Positions 35,291 through 44,352 are shown, numbered from the stretch's first letter. The stretch: DNA of 64,000 nt from Ruoffia tabacinasalis (GCF_005864045.1 NZ_VBSP01000007.1:1-64000), one strand, 5' to 3'. The notes: generated by a model not told the origin, from the letters alone. Numbers and translations: made by a program.

Positions 35291-35324
35291 GTGAGCATAA
35301 TATTAACAAAATACGAGGTGCATA

Positions 35325-36515
35325 ATGGGAAGCAATGAGGATAAAGAACTAAGGGTTATAGTGAATGATGAAGTGTCTGACGTAAATCAAGTCAATCAAG
35401 CGATACTTAAGATAGATGGTCAAGAATATGTACTAAAGTCAAATAATCATTCAAGCAATCATCAAAAACTTGCTTTACGTTATTTCTTAATACCAGCAGT
35501 GATTGGAACTTTGATATATTTTCTTTTTTTCAATTCCCGAGAGCAATTATTTATTCAATTAATGGGACGTATTTCGATTGCGAGTGCGATATTGCTGATT
35601 GGGGTGATAAGTGGAGTCATTACTTTTGCGATTGCTTTTATCGTAGGTAAAAGAAAAAAATTAGCCAATTTGGAGAATATCTATTGGCGGAATGTTCCAA
35701 CGATATTATTATCTTTCGCCATCATCATTGCTTTAGCTATATTATTCTTTTTCTACCTCTTAGGTTTATTATTTGAAGGTTTAGTTTTAGATATTTACTT
35801 ATCAGCCTTACTGACTTTTATCTTTATATCGATTATTAATTATGTCATGATCAGTTTTGTGATGGTCCTTTCGCCGTCTTTAATGACCAAATTATTAGTT
35901 GTGGTCATTTTAAGTGGTGTGATTATCTCAATGATTACCAACAGTGAGGCACAGTGGTGGCAGCGAAATTTAAGTTTCTTAGGAACACAAGAGGCGAGCG
36001 GTGCTTGGCAATTTAACTTCACTTTGATGCTGTCTGCGTTTATGATGATTGCTTTAGTGGATTATTTATTTGTTGGTTTAAAGAAGATTTATCCAAAACA
36101 CCGTCCACTAACAATTCTAAGAATATTACTGACGATTACAGCAATTTGCCTAGGACTTGTTGGTTATTTCCCAAGTGATGGACCGGGAAATATGCCTAAA
36201 TATCATAACCAATCTGCAGCCATGCTAGTATATATGATTATCGCGATGATTATCGGAATTAAGTGGTTTGTGCCTAAGGTGTCACGAGAATTTGTGATTA
36301 CATCTTATGTGTTAGGCATTATGTTGTTCTTTGTTACTTATTATTATTTAACAGGCTGGTATATTACTTTAACAGGATTTGAAATAGTTTCATTTATTCT
36401 TGCCTTTACTTGGTTGATGCTACTATTACAAACACTTGATAAAGCAAGTCGAGAGCCCATCCCCGTTTATGACGTAGATATTGAGGTTAAGAAAGAAACA
36501 GAATCAAAAACATAA
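35325..36515 (+). CDS. Polytopic membrane protein, DUF998-like
   Basis: 396 residues with a 50-residue charged cytoplasmic N-terminus and about ten hydrophobic segments (first at 50-66). The segment NSEAQWWQRNLSFLGTQEAS and the following GLVGYFPSDG motif are typical of DUF998 membrane proteins common in Lactobacillales. No transport motif or catalytic residue is recognised. Starts 34 nt after the HhH gene and may be co-transcribed. Function unknown. Confidence 0.7.
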   Translation: MGSNEDKELRVIVNDEVSDVNQVNQAILKIDGQEYVLKSNNHSSNHQKLALRYFLIPAVIGTLIYFLFFNSREQLFIQLMGRISIASAILLIGVISGVITFAIAFIVGKRKKLANLENIYWRNVPTILLSFAIIIALAILFFFYLLGLLFEGLVLDIYLSALLTFIFISIINYVMISFVMVLSPSLMTKLLVVVILSGVIISMITNSEAQWWQRNLSFLGTQEASGAWQFNFTLMLSAFMMIALVDYLFVGLKKIYPKHRPLTILRILLTITAICLGLVGYFPSDGPGNMPKYHNQSAAMLVYMIIAMIIGIKWFVPKVSREFVITSYVLGIMLFFVTYYYLTGWYITLTGFEIVSFILAFTWLMLLLQTLDKASREPIPVYDVDIEVKKETESKT

Positions 36516-36550
36516 TTAGATTGAATTCATTCAATAATATAGGATAATAA

Positions 36551-36578
36551 GATTATGAGATTTCTCATAGTCTTTTTT
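36551..36578 (+). terminator. Terminator after the DUF998-like gene
   Basis: GATTATGAGA pairs with TCTCATAGTC (one G-U) over a 2-nt gap, followed by six T. Confidence 0.75.
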
Positions 36579-36605
36579 GTTTGTTATTGAAAGGAGGGTT
36601 TGATA

Positions 36606-37877
36606 ATGAGAAAGGTTTGGAAATGTTTAGTATTCTTTCTTTGTATTTTCTTTGCAATGACTGGCGCACAAGCGTCTAAAGCGGAGTCAGATTTGAGATT
36701 ATGGGTTGTGACTGATATCCATCATTTATCACCTAGCTTATATGTTGAAGGGCCCCGCATTCAGAAATTACAAGATACTGGTGCTGGTTTGGAATTTTTT
36801 TACTCCAATGAACGACTTGAAGCCCTTGCTTATCAAATCGAACAGGCAGAACAGCAACCGGATGCTTTAATAGTTGCAGGTGATTTGACTTTAAACGGTG
36901 AGTATCAAAGTTTAGTCGACCTTCAGAAAGTATTTGCGAAAATCGAAGCTTTAGGTACGGAAGTTTTTGTGATACCTGGCAATCATGATATTAACAATGG
37001 ATGGGCAAGTTCATTTACTGATAGTAGAGCTGTGAGGGATAAACAAATTACTCCCGTAGAATTTCAAAAATTAATGAATTCCTTTGGTTATGAAGAAGCA
37101 ACTTACCAAGATGATGTGAGTTTAAGTTATATTACTCAATTAATGAGCGATCATTGGTTAGTAATGTTAGATAGTAATATTTATCACGGAGAAGGCAATG
37201 ACCAACCGCCTGTGTCTAAAGGAGAATTGAGAGACGAAACCCTCATTTGGTTGGAGGATAAATTAGGGACTATTACGGGAGCAGACGTTGAAGTGACGGT
37301 TGTTTTACACCATAGTTCTATTCCGCATTTTGAATTGATGGGTCAGAATTTTGTTGTGGGTAATCATGATAGGTTGAAGAATATTTTAGAAAAATATCAA
37401 ATACCTGTAACATTGAGTGGGCATATGCATGCCCAACATATCGCGCAAGAAGGGCAAGTGACTGACATTGCGACAGGAGCGTTTGCTGTTCAACCGAGTG
37501 TGATTGGCGAGGTTGTGATTGATAATAACCAGAAGTCGTATCAACAAATAAAATTAGATATGGATGCTTGGGCAAAAGAGACTAAGACAGAAGATCCAAA
37601 TTTACTCGATTATGATACTTACCTTAAACAAGTCTTTACTAAAGCTAATGAGAAATTGGATTCTAATAAAGATCAAAATGATGAATTAAGACAATTAACA
37701 CAGGAATTAAATTTAGCTTTCTTTGCTGGAAATATCTCTAATATTTGGGAAGCAACTGTCTCTGCATATGAAGATACATTCGAGAAATTGATTAGTCCAG
37801 ATACAGAGTCGATGAACCGTTATCTACAAGTTTTAATTGATCAAGCAAATTATAATCATCAAGAGTTTACATGGTAA
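36606..37877 (+). CDS. Secreted calcineurin-like metallophosphoesterase
   Basis: 423 residues. A signal peptide (1-24, KVWKCLVFFLCIFFAMTGAQ, probable cut after AQA) exports it. The metallophosphoesterase ligands are all visible: VVTDIHHLS, VAGDLTLNG, PGNHDINNG, LHHSSIPH and SGHMHAQH. A helical C-terminal region of about 130 residues follows. Substrate unknown; extracellular members hydrolyse nucleotides or phosphodiesters. ATG 36606 was chosen because AAAGGAGG is 8 nt upstream; a TTG at 36600 is too close to it. Confidence 0.88.
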   Translation: MRKVWKCLVFFLCIFFAMTGAQASKAESDLRLWVVTDIHHLSPSLYVEGPRIQKLQDTGAGLEFFYSNERLEALAYQIEQAEQQPDALIVAGDLTLNGEYQSLVDLQKVFAKIEALGTEVFVIPGNHDINNGWASSFTDSRAVRDKQITPVEFQKLMNSFGYEEATYQDDVSLSYITQLMSDHWLVMLDSNIYHGEGNDQPPVSKGELRDETLIWLEDKLGTITGADVEVTVVLHHSSIPHFELMGQNFVVGNHDRLKNILEKYQIPVTLSGHMHAQHIAQEGQVTDIATGAFAVQPSVIGEVVIDNNQKSYQQIKLDMDAWAKETKTEDPNLLDYDTYLKQVFTKANEKLDSNKDQNDELRQLTQELNLAFFAGNISNIWEATVSAYEDTFEKLISPDTESMNRYLQVLIDQANYNHQEFTW

Positions 37878-37932
37878 TTTAGTATACATGCGCTTATGAC
37901 GCACATATCAAACGGACAGAAGGGACAACATC

Positions 37933-38844
37933 ATGGTCGAAACAATTATTAAAGCAGCAGTACTAGTATCAATTATCATATTGGCAAATATCTTAACAAC
38001 TCGAGGCTACTTTATCAGAGAAAGAGATTTTGACACGATTTCTAAATTAATTTTTTATCTAACTTTACCAAGTGCCATTATTTCAAATTTAAACGGTTTG
38101 AGCTTCCCACCGACATTGATTATTATTAGTATTATTGGGTTTTTATGTAATTGGGTGTATATTATATTCTCGCATGTGTTGGGTAAAACACCAACAGAGA
38201 AAGGTTTTTTAATGTTGAATATGAATGGTTATAATATTGGAAACTTTTCTTTACCGTTTATTTCTTTCTTTTTCTCTGAAGTAGCGATTTTGGCAGTAAG
38301 CTTGTTCGATGCCGGAAGTGCCTTCATGGTTTTAGGTGGAAACTACGGTATGGCAAAGAGTGTCAGGGACGGGGAGAGTAAGATTAATATTAGGTATATC
38401 CTCCGCATGATGATGAGTTCACCTTCAGTTATTGTCTATATTGTGATGATTACCTTATCGCTTTTTTCACTGCAATTACCAAGTTTTATTACGGATGTGA
38501 CCCAAATTATTGGGAATGGGAATACGTTCTTGTCGATGTTTATGATTGGTGTTGCCTTAGATTTAAGGATTCATAAGGAACATGTCCGGCTCTTAATTAA
38601 GACATTATCTGGTCGTTATATTGTAGCAGCAGGGATTTCAACATTATTATATTTTTTATTGCCATTTAGTTTAGAAATTCGACAAACTTTAGCGATACTT
38701 GCCTTTGCGCCGGTTTCAGGCGTTGCAACAATGTATACACGGATGTATGGGGAGAATTTTGAATTATCAGCAATTATAAATTCAATATCTATTATCATTT
38801 CGATTATTATTATGTCAATGTTATTAGTTGTCTGGCAAGTATAA
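37933..38844 (+). CDS. AEC family transporter (auxin efflux carrier-like permease)
   Basis: 303 residues, about nine or ten membrane segments in two repeats. YLTLPSAIISNLNG in segment 2 and MNGYNIGNFSLPFISFFF in segment 4 are characteristic of this family, which exports or exchanges small carboxylates such as malate in lactic acid bacteria. The substrate cannot be told from sequence. The ribosome site (CAGAAGGGAC) is modest. Stands between a phosphoesterase and an AI-2E protein with no evident operon link. Confidence 0.85.
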   Translation: MVETIIKAAVLVSIIILANILTTRGYFIRERDFDTISKLIFYLTLPSAIISNLNGLSFPPTLIIISIIGFLCNWVYIIFSHVLGKTPTEKGFLMLNMNGYNIGNFSLPFISFFFSEVAILAVSLFDAGSAFMVLGGNYGMAKSVRDGESKINIRYILRMMMSSPSVIVYIVMITLSLFSLQLPSFITDVTQIIGNGNTFLSMFMIGVALDLRIHKEHVRLLIKTLSGRYIVAAGISTLLYFLLPFSLEIRQTLAILAFAPVSGVATMYTRMYGENFELSAIINSISIIISIIIMSMLLVVWQV

Positions 38845-38927
38845 AATAACTCCATATTGTAATGAAACTGTTCGTAATCGCTAATAAAAACATGGTATAG
38901 TATATGTGCATATAGAGGGGGGATTTA

Positions 38928-40073
38928 ATGGATAAATTAGGCCGTTTGGATCGAATGGTCATGAAGTACGTTATTTTAGCTGCAGTATTTATTCTAGTTA
39001 TTTTTAATTATCAGCACATTTTCGCTGGTTTGAGAGAGCTTTGGGATATAATTTCTCCTGTTGTTTATGGATTTGTATTTGCATATATTTTGAATTTAAT
39101 TATGGTGATGTATGAGGGGTTCTGGTTTCCAGAAACGGATAATGAGCTACTTATTCGTGCAAGACGTCCAGTATCGATATTACTGGCACTGATTACAGTT
39201 ATTATTGTGATTGTTCTAGTGTTATGGCTCATCATTCCACAATTAATCTCCCTAGTACAAACTTTATTAGAAAATCTACCATTAATGGTTGAATATATTC
39301 AAAGGTGGATTGAGGATTTAGAAGAAATTTATCCTCAAATTGATACATTGATAAATAATTTAAACATTAATTGGGAAAGTATTGCCCGAGATGCGGCAAG
39401 TTTTGCTAATAACATTTTAGGGTCAACGTTTACGACATTCCAATTATTAACTTCATCTTTATTTAGATTAGTTGTTATATTAGTTGTCGCAATTTACGCC
39501 TTATTTTCAAAAGAGAAAATACAAAGACAAGTTAAACGCGTACTGCGTGCTTATATGAAGAGAGACCACTTCCGTCGTTTGAAGTATGTTTTAAGAGTGA
39601 CGAATGAATCATTCTCTAGTTTTATTACGGGAATGTTAATCGAAGCGATTATTTATGGTACGTTAGTAACGGTGGGGATGATGATATTTAACTTCCCATA
39701 TGCGGGTATGATTGGAGCACTCTCTGGGGCACTGGCCTTAGTACCAATGGTTGGGGCTATCTTATCAGCTGTTATTGGAACGATGTTAGTCTTCGTTCAA
39801 AACCCGATTCAAGGACTCTTTTTCCTTCTATTCAATATCGTACTGCAACAGCTTGAAAGTAATGCGATTTATCCAAGAATTGTTGGTGGATCGATTGGTT
39901 TACCAGGTATCTGGACTTTCATTGCGGTAACGATTGGTGGGGGAATCTTAGGACCCGCCGGCTTCTTCCTAGGGGTGCCTATTGCATCAGTCATATATAA
40001 ACTCATTCGTTCGAATGTTGAATACAAAGAACATTACTATGAGTTAGATCATGGAAGTGAATTAACATTTTAA
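38928..40073 (+). CDS. AI-2E family transporter
   Basis: 381 residues, about seven to eight membrane segments with a soluble loop near 110-160. The conserved C-terminal region is clear: SFITGMLIEAIIYGTLVTVG, then FPYAGMIGALSGALALVPMVGAILS and QQLESNAIYPRIVGGSIGLP. The family was named after autoinducer-2 export in E. coli but many members are sodium/proton antiporters; the role here is unknown. AGGGGGG precedes the ATG; a terminator follows. Confidence 0.88.
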   Translation: MDKLGRLDRMVMKYVILAAVFILVIFNYQHIFAGLRELWDIISPVVYGFVFAYILNLIMVMYEGFWFPETDNELLIRARRPVSILLALITVIIVIVLVLWLIIPQLISLVQTLLENLPLMVEYIQRWIEDLEEIYPQIDTLINNLNINWESIARDAASFANNILGSTFTTFQLLTSSLFRLVVILVVAIYALFSKEKIQRQVKRVLRAYMKRDHFRRLKYVLRVTNESFSSFITGMLIEAIIYGTLVTVGMMIFNFPYAGMIGALSGALALVPMVGAILSAVIGTMLVFVQNPIQGLFFLLFNIVLQQLESNAIYPRIVGGSIGLPGIWTFIAVTIGGGILGPAGFFLGVPIASVIYKLIRSNVEYKEHYYELDHGSELTF

Positions 40074-40084
40074 TTTAAAAGTTT

Positions 40085-40123
40085 AAACCTAATGATTAGC
40101 CTAGTTGCTGTCATTAGGTTTTT
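40085..40123 (+). terminator. Terminator after the AI-2E gene
   Basis: AAACCTAATGA pairs with TCATTAGGTTT around a 15-nt loop, followed by T. Confidence 0.85.
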
Positions 40124-40207
40124 ATATTTACATTGATTAATGTTGTATCCTAAAAACTTTTAACATATACTTACGTAAGAAATAAATAAAGTAGGAGGAA
40201 CACGTTT

Positions 40208-41560
40208 GTGAAAGATATGACGTCGGGAACACCGATCAAACAAATTCTATTATTTTCTATACCTTTAATTATAGGTAATATATTTCAATTGTTCTATAAC
40301 ATGGTGGATACCTTCATTGTCGGACGGACGTTGGGCGTGAATGCTCTAGCAGGTATTGGTGCAGCAGGGAGTGTCATGTTCTTTGTGGTTGGTTTCTCGC
40401 AAGGGTTCACTGCTGGAATGGCGATTCCAACGGCGCAAGCGTACGGGGCACGTGATTATGAAAAGGTCAGTCGAAGTGTCGCAATCAATGGGGTACTATC
40501 GACTTTAGTCGTTATTGTGATGACGGCATTAAGTATGTTTTTCTTATGGGATATTCTTTATTTAATGAATACGCCGGCTGAAATCATTCAGTACACCTAT
40601 GATTATTTAATTATTATCTTTGGATTTATGGCTATTACCATTCTATTCAATATGTTAAGTAACTTAATGAGAGCTTTAGGAGATAGTCGGACACCGGTGA
40701 TTGCTTTAGTCATTGCGGTTGTGATTAACATTATCTTAGATTATATCTTTATCCTAGTTTTTGATATGGGAGTAGCTGGGGTAGCGACTGCGACAATGGT
40801 ATCACAATTAATCGCCTCTTTAATTTGCTTATTCTATATTCAAAAGAAAGTTTATTTATTAAAAGTTAAAGCAAGACATTTTAAGATGCGTAAAGATGAA
40901 GTGATTCAACATTGCCGGATTGGATTCCCAATGGCGTTTCAATCTTCAATTATTGCGATTGGATCAATGTCTGTAACAATTGCCTTAAATACATTAGGAG
41001 CTGAAGCCGTTGCAGGTTACTCAGCAGCTCAAAAGATTGATCAAATTGTCGTCTTTGTTCTAATGTCATTTGGAGTATCAATGGCCACGTACGTTGGACA
41101 AAACTTCGGTGCCAAAAAATACGACCGTATCTTAAGAGGCGTAAAGCAAGTGCTTGTTCTTTCGATATCAGTGTCAATACTCTTCTCAGTTGTTTTATTC
41201 TTATTCGGTGGAGAATTAACGAGTGTCTTCGGAGACAGTTCTTCCAAACAAGTTCTGAGAAGTTACGGACAATACTATTTCCAATTAACCGGTCCATTTT
41301 ATTGGATTTTAGCGATTCTCTTTATCCTTCGTTACACTCTGCAAGGTTTGGGAGATAGTTTTATCCCGACAGTCGCAGGAGTGATGGAATTAACGATGAG
41401 AATCATTGCGGCGTTTGGTTTAAGTGGGCTTATTGGCTTTGCCGGTCCAGTTATTTCCAATCCAATGGCGTGGTTAGGTGCTGTACTTGCTTTAGTTCCA
41501 GCCTATTACAAACGCAATAAGAAGTTAGTTGAATTACAACAGCAAAAAGCAACTCAATAA
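40208..41560 (+). CDS. MATE family efflux transporter
   Basis: 450 residues, twelve predicted membrane segments in two MatE halves (about 15-175 and 235-395). FYNMVDTFIVGRTLGVNALA near the N-terminus and the equivalent QKIDQIVVFVLMSFGVSMAT in the second half are typical. Exports cationic compounds or drugs using Na+ or H+ gradients. The start is GTG 40208 with AGGAGG 9 nt upstream. The neighbouring TipA-type regulator could control it, but a terminator lies between them, so this is only a possibility. Confidence 0.92.
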   Translation: MKDMTSGTPIKQILLFSIPLIIGNIFQLFYNMVDTFIVGRTLGVNALAGIGAAGSVMFFVVGFSQGFTAGMAIPTAQAYGARDYEKVSRSVAINGVLSTLVVIVMTALSMFFLWDILYLMNTPAEIIQYTYDYLIIIFGFMAITILFNMLSNLMRALGDSRTPVIALVIAVVINIILDYIFILVFDMGVAGVATATMVSQLIASLICLFYIQKKVYLLKVKARHFKMRKDEVIQHCRIGFPMAFQSSIIAIGSMSVTIALNTLGAEAVAGYSAAQKIDQIVVFVLMSFGVSMATYVGQNFGAKKYDRILRGVKQVLVLSISVSILFSVVLFLFGGELTSVFGDSSSKQVLRSYGQYYFQLTGPFYWILAILFILRYTLQGLGDSFIPTVAGVMELTMRIIAAFGLSGLIGFAGPVISNPMAWLGAVLALVPAYYKRNKKLVELQQQKATQ

Positions 41561-41565
41561 AGTTA

Positions 41566-41604
41566 AGTCAGTCGATGCATTGAATGCACCGGCTGATTTT
41601 TTAT
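41566..41604 (+). terminator. Terminator after the MATE gene
   Basis: Imperfect stem AGTCAG-CG-TGCAT with ATGCA-CG-CTGAT followed by six T. Confidence 0.75.
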
Positions 41605-41632
41605 TATTTCAGAAAATATTATATAAAATGGC

Positions 41633-41663
41633 TTGACCTTGACGTAACGTTAAGGTGTAATCT
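41633..41663 (+). promoter_or_regulatory. MerR-type autoregulated promoter
   Basis: TTGACC (41633-41638) and TAATCT (41658-41663) are 19 bp apart, the overlong spacer untwisted by MerR activators. The spacer holds the near-perfect palindrome ACCTTGACGT-A-ACGTTAAGGT (41636-41656). It lies 19 bp upstream of the MerR gene. Confidence 0.8.
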
Positions 41664-41681
41664 GTATGAAGAGGTGAGGAA

Positions 41682-42443
41682 ATGAGTTATTCAATTGGAG
41701 AATTAGCAAAACTAGCCGGGATTAGCACAAGAACATTGCGTCATTATGATGCGATTGATTTGTTAAAACCTGCGTATGTCGAAGAGAATGGGTACCGAGT
41801 TTATAGTGAAGACGAAGTGAAAATGCTACAACAAATAATGTTTTACCGAGAATTTGGTATCACATTAGAGGAAATTTATGCGATTGTTAATTCTTCAGAA
41901 TTTGATCGTCTTAAAGCGTTGGAAACTCATTACCAACACCTCAAATCGGAAAAAGACCGTATCAGTCAATTGATGAATACAGTCGAAAACACAATTAAAA
42001 TATACAAGGAGGACTTAACAATGTCTAAAAAAGAATTTGAAGGCTTTAAAAAACAACAAATTAAAGCTAATGAAGAAAAATATGGTGAAGAAATCAGAGA
42101 AAAATACGGTGATGATGTCATTGATTCATCAAATAAAAAATTCGGAAATTTAACGCAAGAACAGTACGAACGTATTGAAAAGCTTAATGAAGAAATCAGT
42201 GAAGCTTTAGTAAATGCCGTACCAGAAGGGAAGCCTGAAAGTGCAGAAGGGCAACGAGTTGCTGAATTACATAAAGAATGGCTAATCATGGTTTGGCCAG
42301 ATGATCTATACTCTGAAGAAGCACACATTGGCCTAGCTCAAATGTATACACAAGATGAGCGTTTCAAGAAATATTATGAAGATATTACTGAAGGTGCAGC
42401 AGATTACTTATACGAAGCAATCAAGGTATTTTACAATAAATAA
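41682..42443 (+). CDS. MerR family regulator with a TipAS antibiotic-recognition domain
   Basis: 253 residues. The winged helix-turn-helix spans 1-70 (YSIGELAKLAGISTRTLRHY, then ENGYRVYSEDEVKMLQQ), a dimerisation coiled coil 80-110, and the C-terminal TipAS domain about 130-250 (EQYERIEKLNEEISEALVNA, MVWPDDLYSEEAHIGLAQMY). TipA-like proteins bind thiopeptides or other hydrophobic drugs and activate efflux or binding genes. Its promoter has a 19-bp spacer with a MerR palindrome, so it should activate its own gene. A second in-frame ATG preceded by AAGGAGG at 42006 could give a short TipAS-only product, as in Streptomyces tipA (ATG at 42021). Confidence 0.88.
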   Translation: MSYSIGELAKLAGISTRTLRHYDAIDLLKPAYVEENGYRVYSEDEVKMLQQIMFYREFGITLEEIYAIVNSSEFDRLKALETHYQHLKSEKDRISQLMNTVENTIKIYKEDLTMSKKEFEGFKKQQIKANEEKYGEEIREKYGDDVIDSSNKKFGNLTQEQYERIEKLNEEISEALVNAVPEGKPESAEGQRVAELHKEWLIMVWPDDLYSEEAHIGLAQMYTQDERFKKYYEDITEGAADYLYEAIKVFYNK

Positions 42444-42525
42444 GCGAAGACCGTAAATATTTAGAAAAATCGAGGCCTATGCTATACTTGTCTATAGTAA
42501 CAATCTGAAGTGAGGATGGATAGAG

Positions 42526-43362
42526 ATGAGTCATAGAAATAAAGGGTTTTTAGTAGCGATGTTATTCGCGATGCTATTCACCCCAATAAGCATAGCAGCA
42601 TCAGAAAGTAGTTCTAGTACAAGTGATGAAGAACTGGAACAAGTAGAATTAAGTGAAGAGGATAAAGTGAATTATATTCGCTGGTTTGGAGCCTATGACG
42701 ATCTGCCCCAAATACCTTTAGATGAATTAAAGTCTACGTTTGAGACGTTCATTTCCGAAGGTTCAACCGACATGACTAAAGAAGAAGTCATTGAATTAGT
42801 GGGCGAGCCTGCCGAAACATTTGACGCAGGTGCAAGTGAATTCTTATTGTATTATTCAATGAATGATGAAGAATCAGCTATTCTATATGCACAAATCTTC
42901 TCAGAAGAAAAGGCAGCGGAAGCAAGTAGTGGACAGGCAGCTTCGACAGAATCTGTGGAAAGAACAGAAACAGAAGAGGACTTTGCTACGCCTTATTTAA
43001 CAGAAGTGAATTTCTTGTTAGTGAATGAGACGGCCTTTGAGCCATTAAACATTTCCTTAGAAGAAATTGAAACTTGGCAAGATGCAGAGAGTGACAATCG
43101 TGAGTTTAATACGTTTGAAGAGTTACAGGAAATAATTGGTGAACCTTCAGAAGTAACATATCGATTCGAAGATGAAAGTTGGCTGTATGCTTGGATTCGA
43201 AATAGTGATGAAACTGACTCAATAGATTACGTCATGGCTGAAGTCGATGCTGACGGGAATATTGTGGAACTCAATACGATTGAAGAAAGCGAAGAGAGCA
43301 GCGAAAGTGTCGAGATTTCGAGCCTAGATGAATTTAACAACACTGACGAAACAGCTGAATAA
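42526..43362 (+). CDS. Secreted acidic protein with two SmpA/BamE-like modules
   Basis: 278 residues. A signal peptide (1-25, GFLVAMLFAMLFTPISIA) is followed by a Ser/Glu-rich linker. Two similar modules follow, each with an (E/L)xx(L/I)(V/I)GEP motif then an aromatic strand: KEEVIELVGEPAETF with EFLLYYSM (about 85-110) and FEELQEIIGEPSEV with SWLYAWIR (about 200-225). This resembles the SmpA/OmlA or BLIP-like fold found in Gram-positive lipoproteins, but no lipobox is present. The C-terminus is again Ser/Glu rich. No function assigned; a terminator follows. Confidence 0.65.
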   Translation: MSHRNKGFLVAMLFAMLFTPISIAASESSSSTSDEELEQVELSEEDKVNYIRWFGAYDDLPQIPLDELKSTFETFISEGSTDMTKEEVIELVGEPAETFDAGASEFLLYYSMNDEESAILYAQIFSEEKAAEASSGQAASTESVERTETEEDFATPYLTEVNFLLVNETAFEPLNISLEEIETWQDAESDNREFNTFEELQEIIGEPSEVTYRFEDESWLYAWIRNSDETDSIDYVMAEVDADGNIVELNTIEESEESSESVEISSLDEFNNTDETAE

Positions 43363-43380
43363 GCAGTTTGAACTAATTAC

Positions 43381-43424
43381 CGCTTAGGTTTACAACAATC
43401 ATTGTGTAGGCCTAAGCGTTTTTT
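43381..43424 (+). terminator. Terminator after the secreted acidic protein gene
   Basis: CGCTTAGG pairs with CCTAAGCG, with an inner stem in the loop, followed by six T. Confidence 0.85.
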
Positions 43425-43446
43425 AAAATATATGAAAAAGTGAGTC

Positions 43447-43884
43447 ATGAATATGAATCGAATTAACTTAATTGCTTTAGGTGTCAAAGATATCGGTAGG
43501 GCAATGAAATTTTATAAAGATATCGGCTTTAAAACCTATGAAGAGGCTGATAACCCACCGATTGTATTTTTTGATAAGGATGGGACAAAACTAGAGTTAT
43601 TTTCGCTGAAAGCCTTAGCCAAAGATATAAATCCAACCAACCCTCCAGTCATTAATACAGGTTTTAGTGGAATCACATTAGCAATCAACTTTAAAACTAA
43701 AGTTGAAGTTGATGAATTTGTTAAACTGGTTGAGTCTGCTGGTGGGCCGATCGCGAAATATCCTGAACCTACGGATTGGGGCGGGTATAGTGGCTACTTC
43801 CAAGATCTTGACGGTTATTATTGGGAAGTTGCATATGGCGATAGCTGGAAGTTCGATGATAATAATATGCTAGTCATAGAATAA
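43447..43884 (+). CDS. VOC (glyoxalase/bleomycin resistance) family protein
   Basis: 145 residues with a tandem beta-alpha-beta-beta-beta fold: NLIALGVKDIGRAMKFYKDI starts module 1 and a GGYSGYFQDLDGYYWEVAYG segment ends module 2. The usual N-terminal metal His is replaced (LIALGV), while Glu in WEVA is present, so metal binding is doubtful. Substrate unknown. The ribosome site is weak (AAGTGAG); ATG 43447 and ATG 43453 are both possible starts. Confidence 0.82.
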   Translation: MNMNRINLIALGVKDIGRAMKFYKDIGFKTYEEADNPPIVFFDKDGTKLELFSLKALAKDINPTNPPVINTGFSGITLAINFKTKVEVDEFVKLVESAGGPIAKYPEPTDWGGYSGYFQDLDGYYWEVAYGDSWKFDDNNMLVIE

Positions 43885-43900
43885 TAAGTGTTGAATGAAG

Positions 43901-43926
43901 GAGCTGTGGTTGCAGCTCTTTTTTTG
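43901..43926 (+). terminator. Terminator after the VOC gene
   Basis: GAGCTG pairs with CAGCTC around a 6-nt loop, followed by eight or more T. Confidence 0.8.
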
Positions 43927-43939
43927 TTGGGAAAATGGG

Positions 43940-44184
43940 TAAACCTGCATTCGAATTCAATTCGAGTCCTAGATTACGACTAAACACGCATTCGAAAAAA
44001 ATCCGAGTGCTAGATTCCGGCTAAACGTGCATTTGAATTCAATTCGAGTGCTCGATTCCGGCTAAACACGTATTCGAAAAAAATCCGAGTCCTAGATTAC
44101 GACTAAACACGCATTCGAAAAAAATCCGAGTGCTCGATTCCGGCTAAACACGCATTCGAAAAAATCCGAGTACTCGATTCCAGC
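43940..44184. repeat. Six tandem 41-bp repeats
   Basis: Units begin at 43940, 43981, 44022, 44063, 44104 and 44145 (the last is 40 bp). Each reads TAAACNYGYATTYGA, an A-rich or AATTCAATT centre, then TCGAGTSC and a GATTMCGRC end. GCATTCG can pair with CGAGTGC in each unit. Units 1 and 4 share GTCC with ATTACGAC, units 2, 3 and 5 share GTGC with ATTCCGGC, giving a 3-unit higher-order pattern. 41 is not a multiple of three and all frames contain stops, so the array is not coding. Confidence 0.85.
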
Positions 44185-44340
44185 TATATACTGGTCCTAT
44201 AAACGTGGACAACTAGAGACATGTCCGATTCATTCGTGGACTAAGTTCATTTCTGTCATTATCATCGTAGTCAGAGTTTTATTGCACAAAAAAATATCAT
44301 CTCCAATCCTTTCACATCGCAGTTACTTACAATTGTAAAT
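44185..44340. other. Gap between the repeat array and the nrdD control region
   Basis: About 155 bp without ORF, repeat or convincing hairpin. Confidence 0.5.
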
Positions 44341-44352
44341 AAATAATATTTA

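Noticed and set aside
43940-44184. CRISPR array
   Set aside because: The repeats are contiguous, with no unique spacers and no cas genes in the window.
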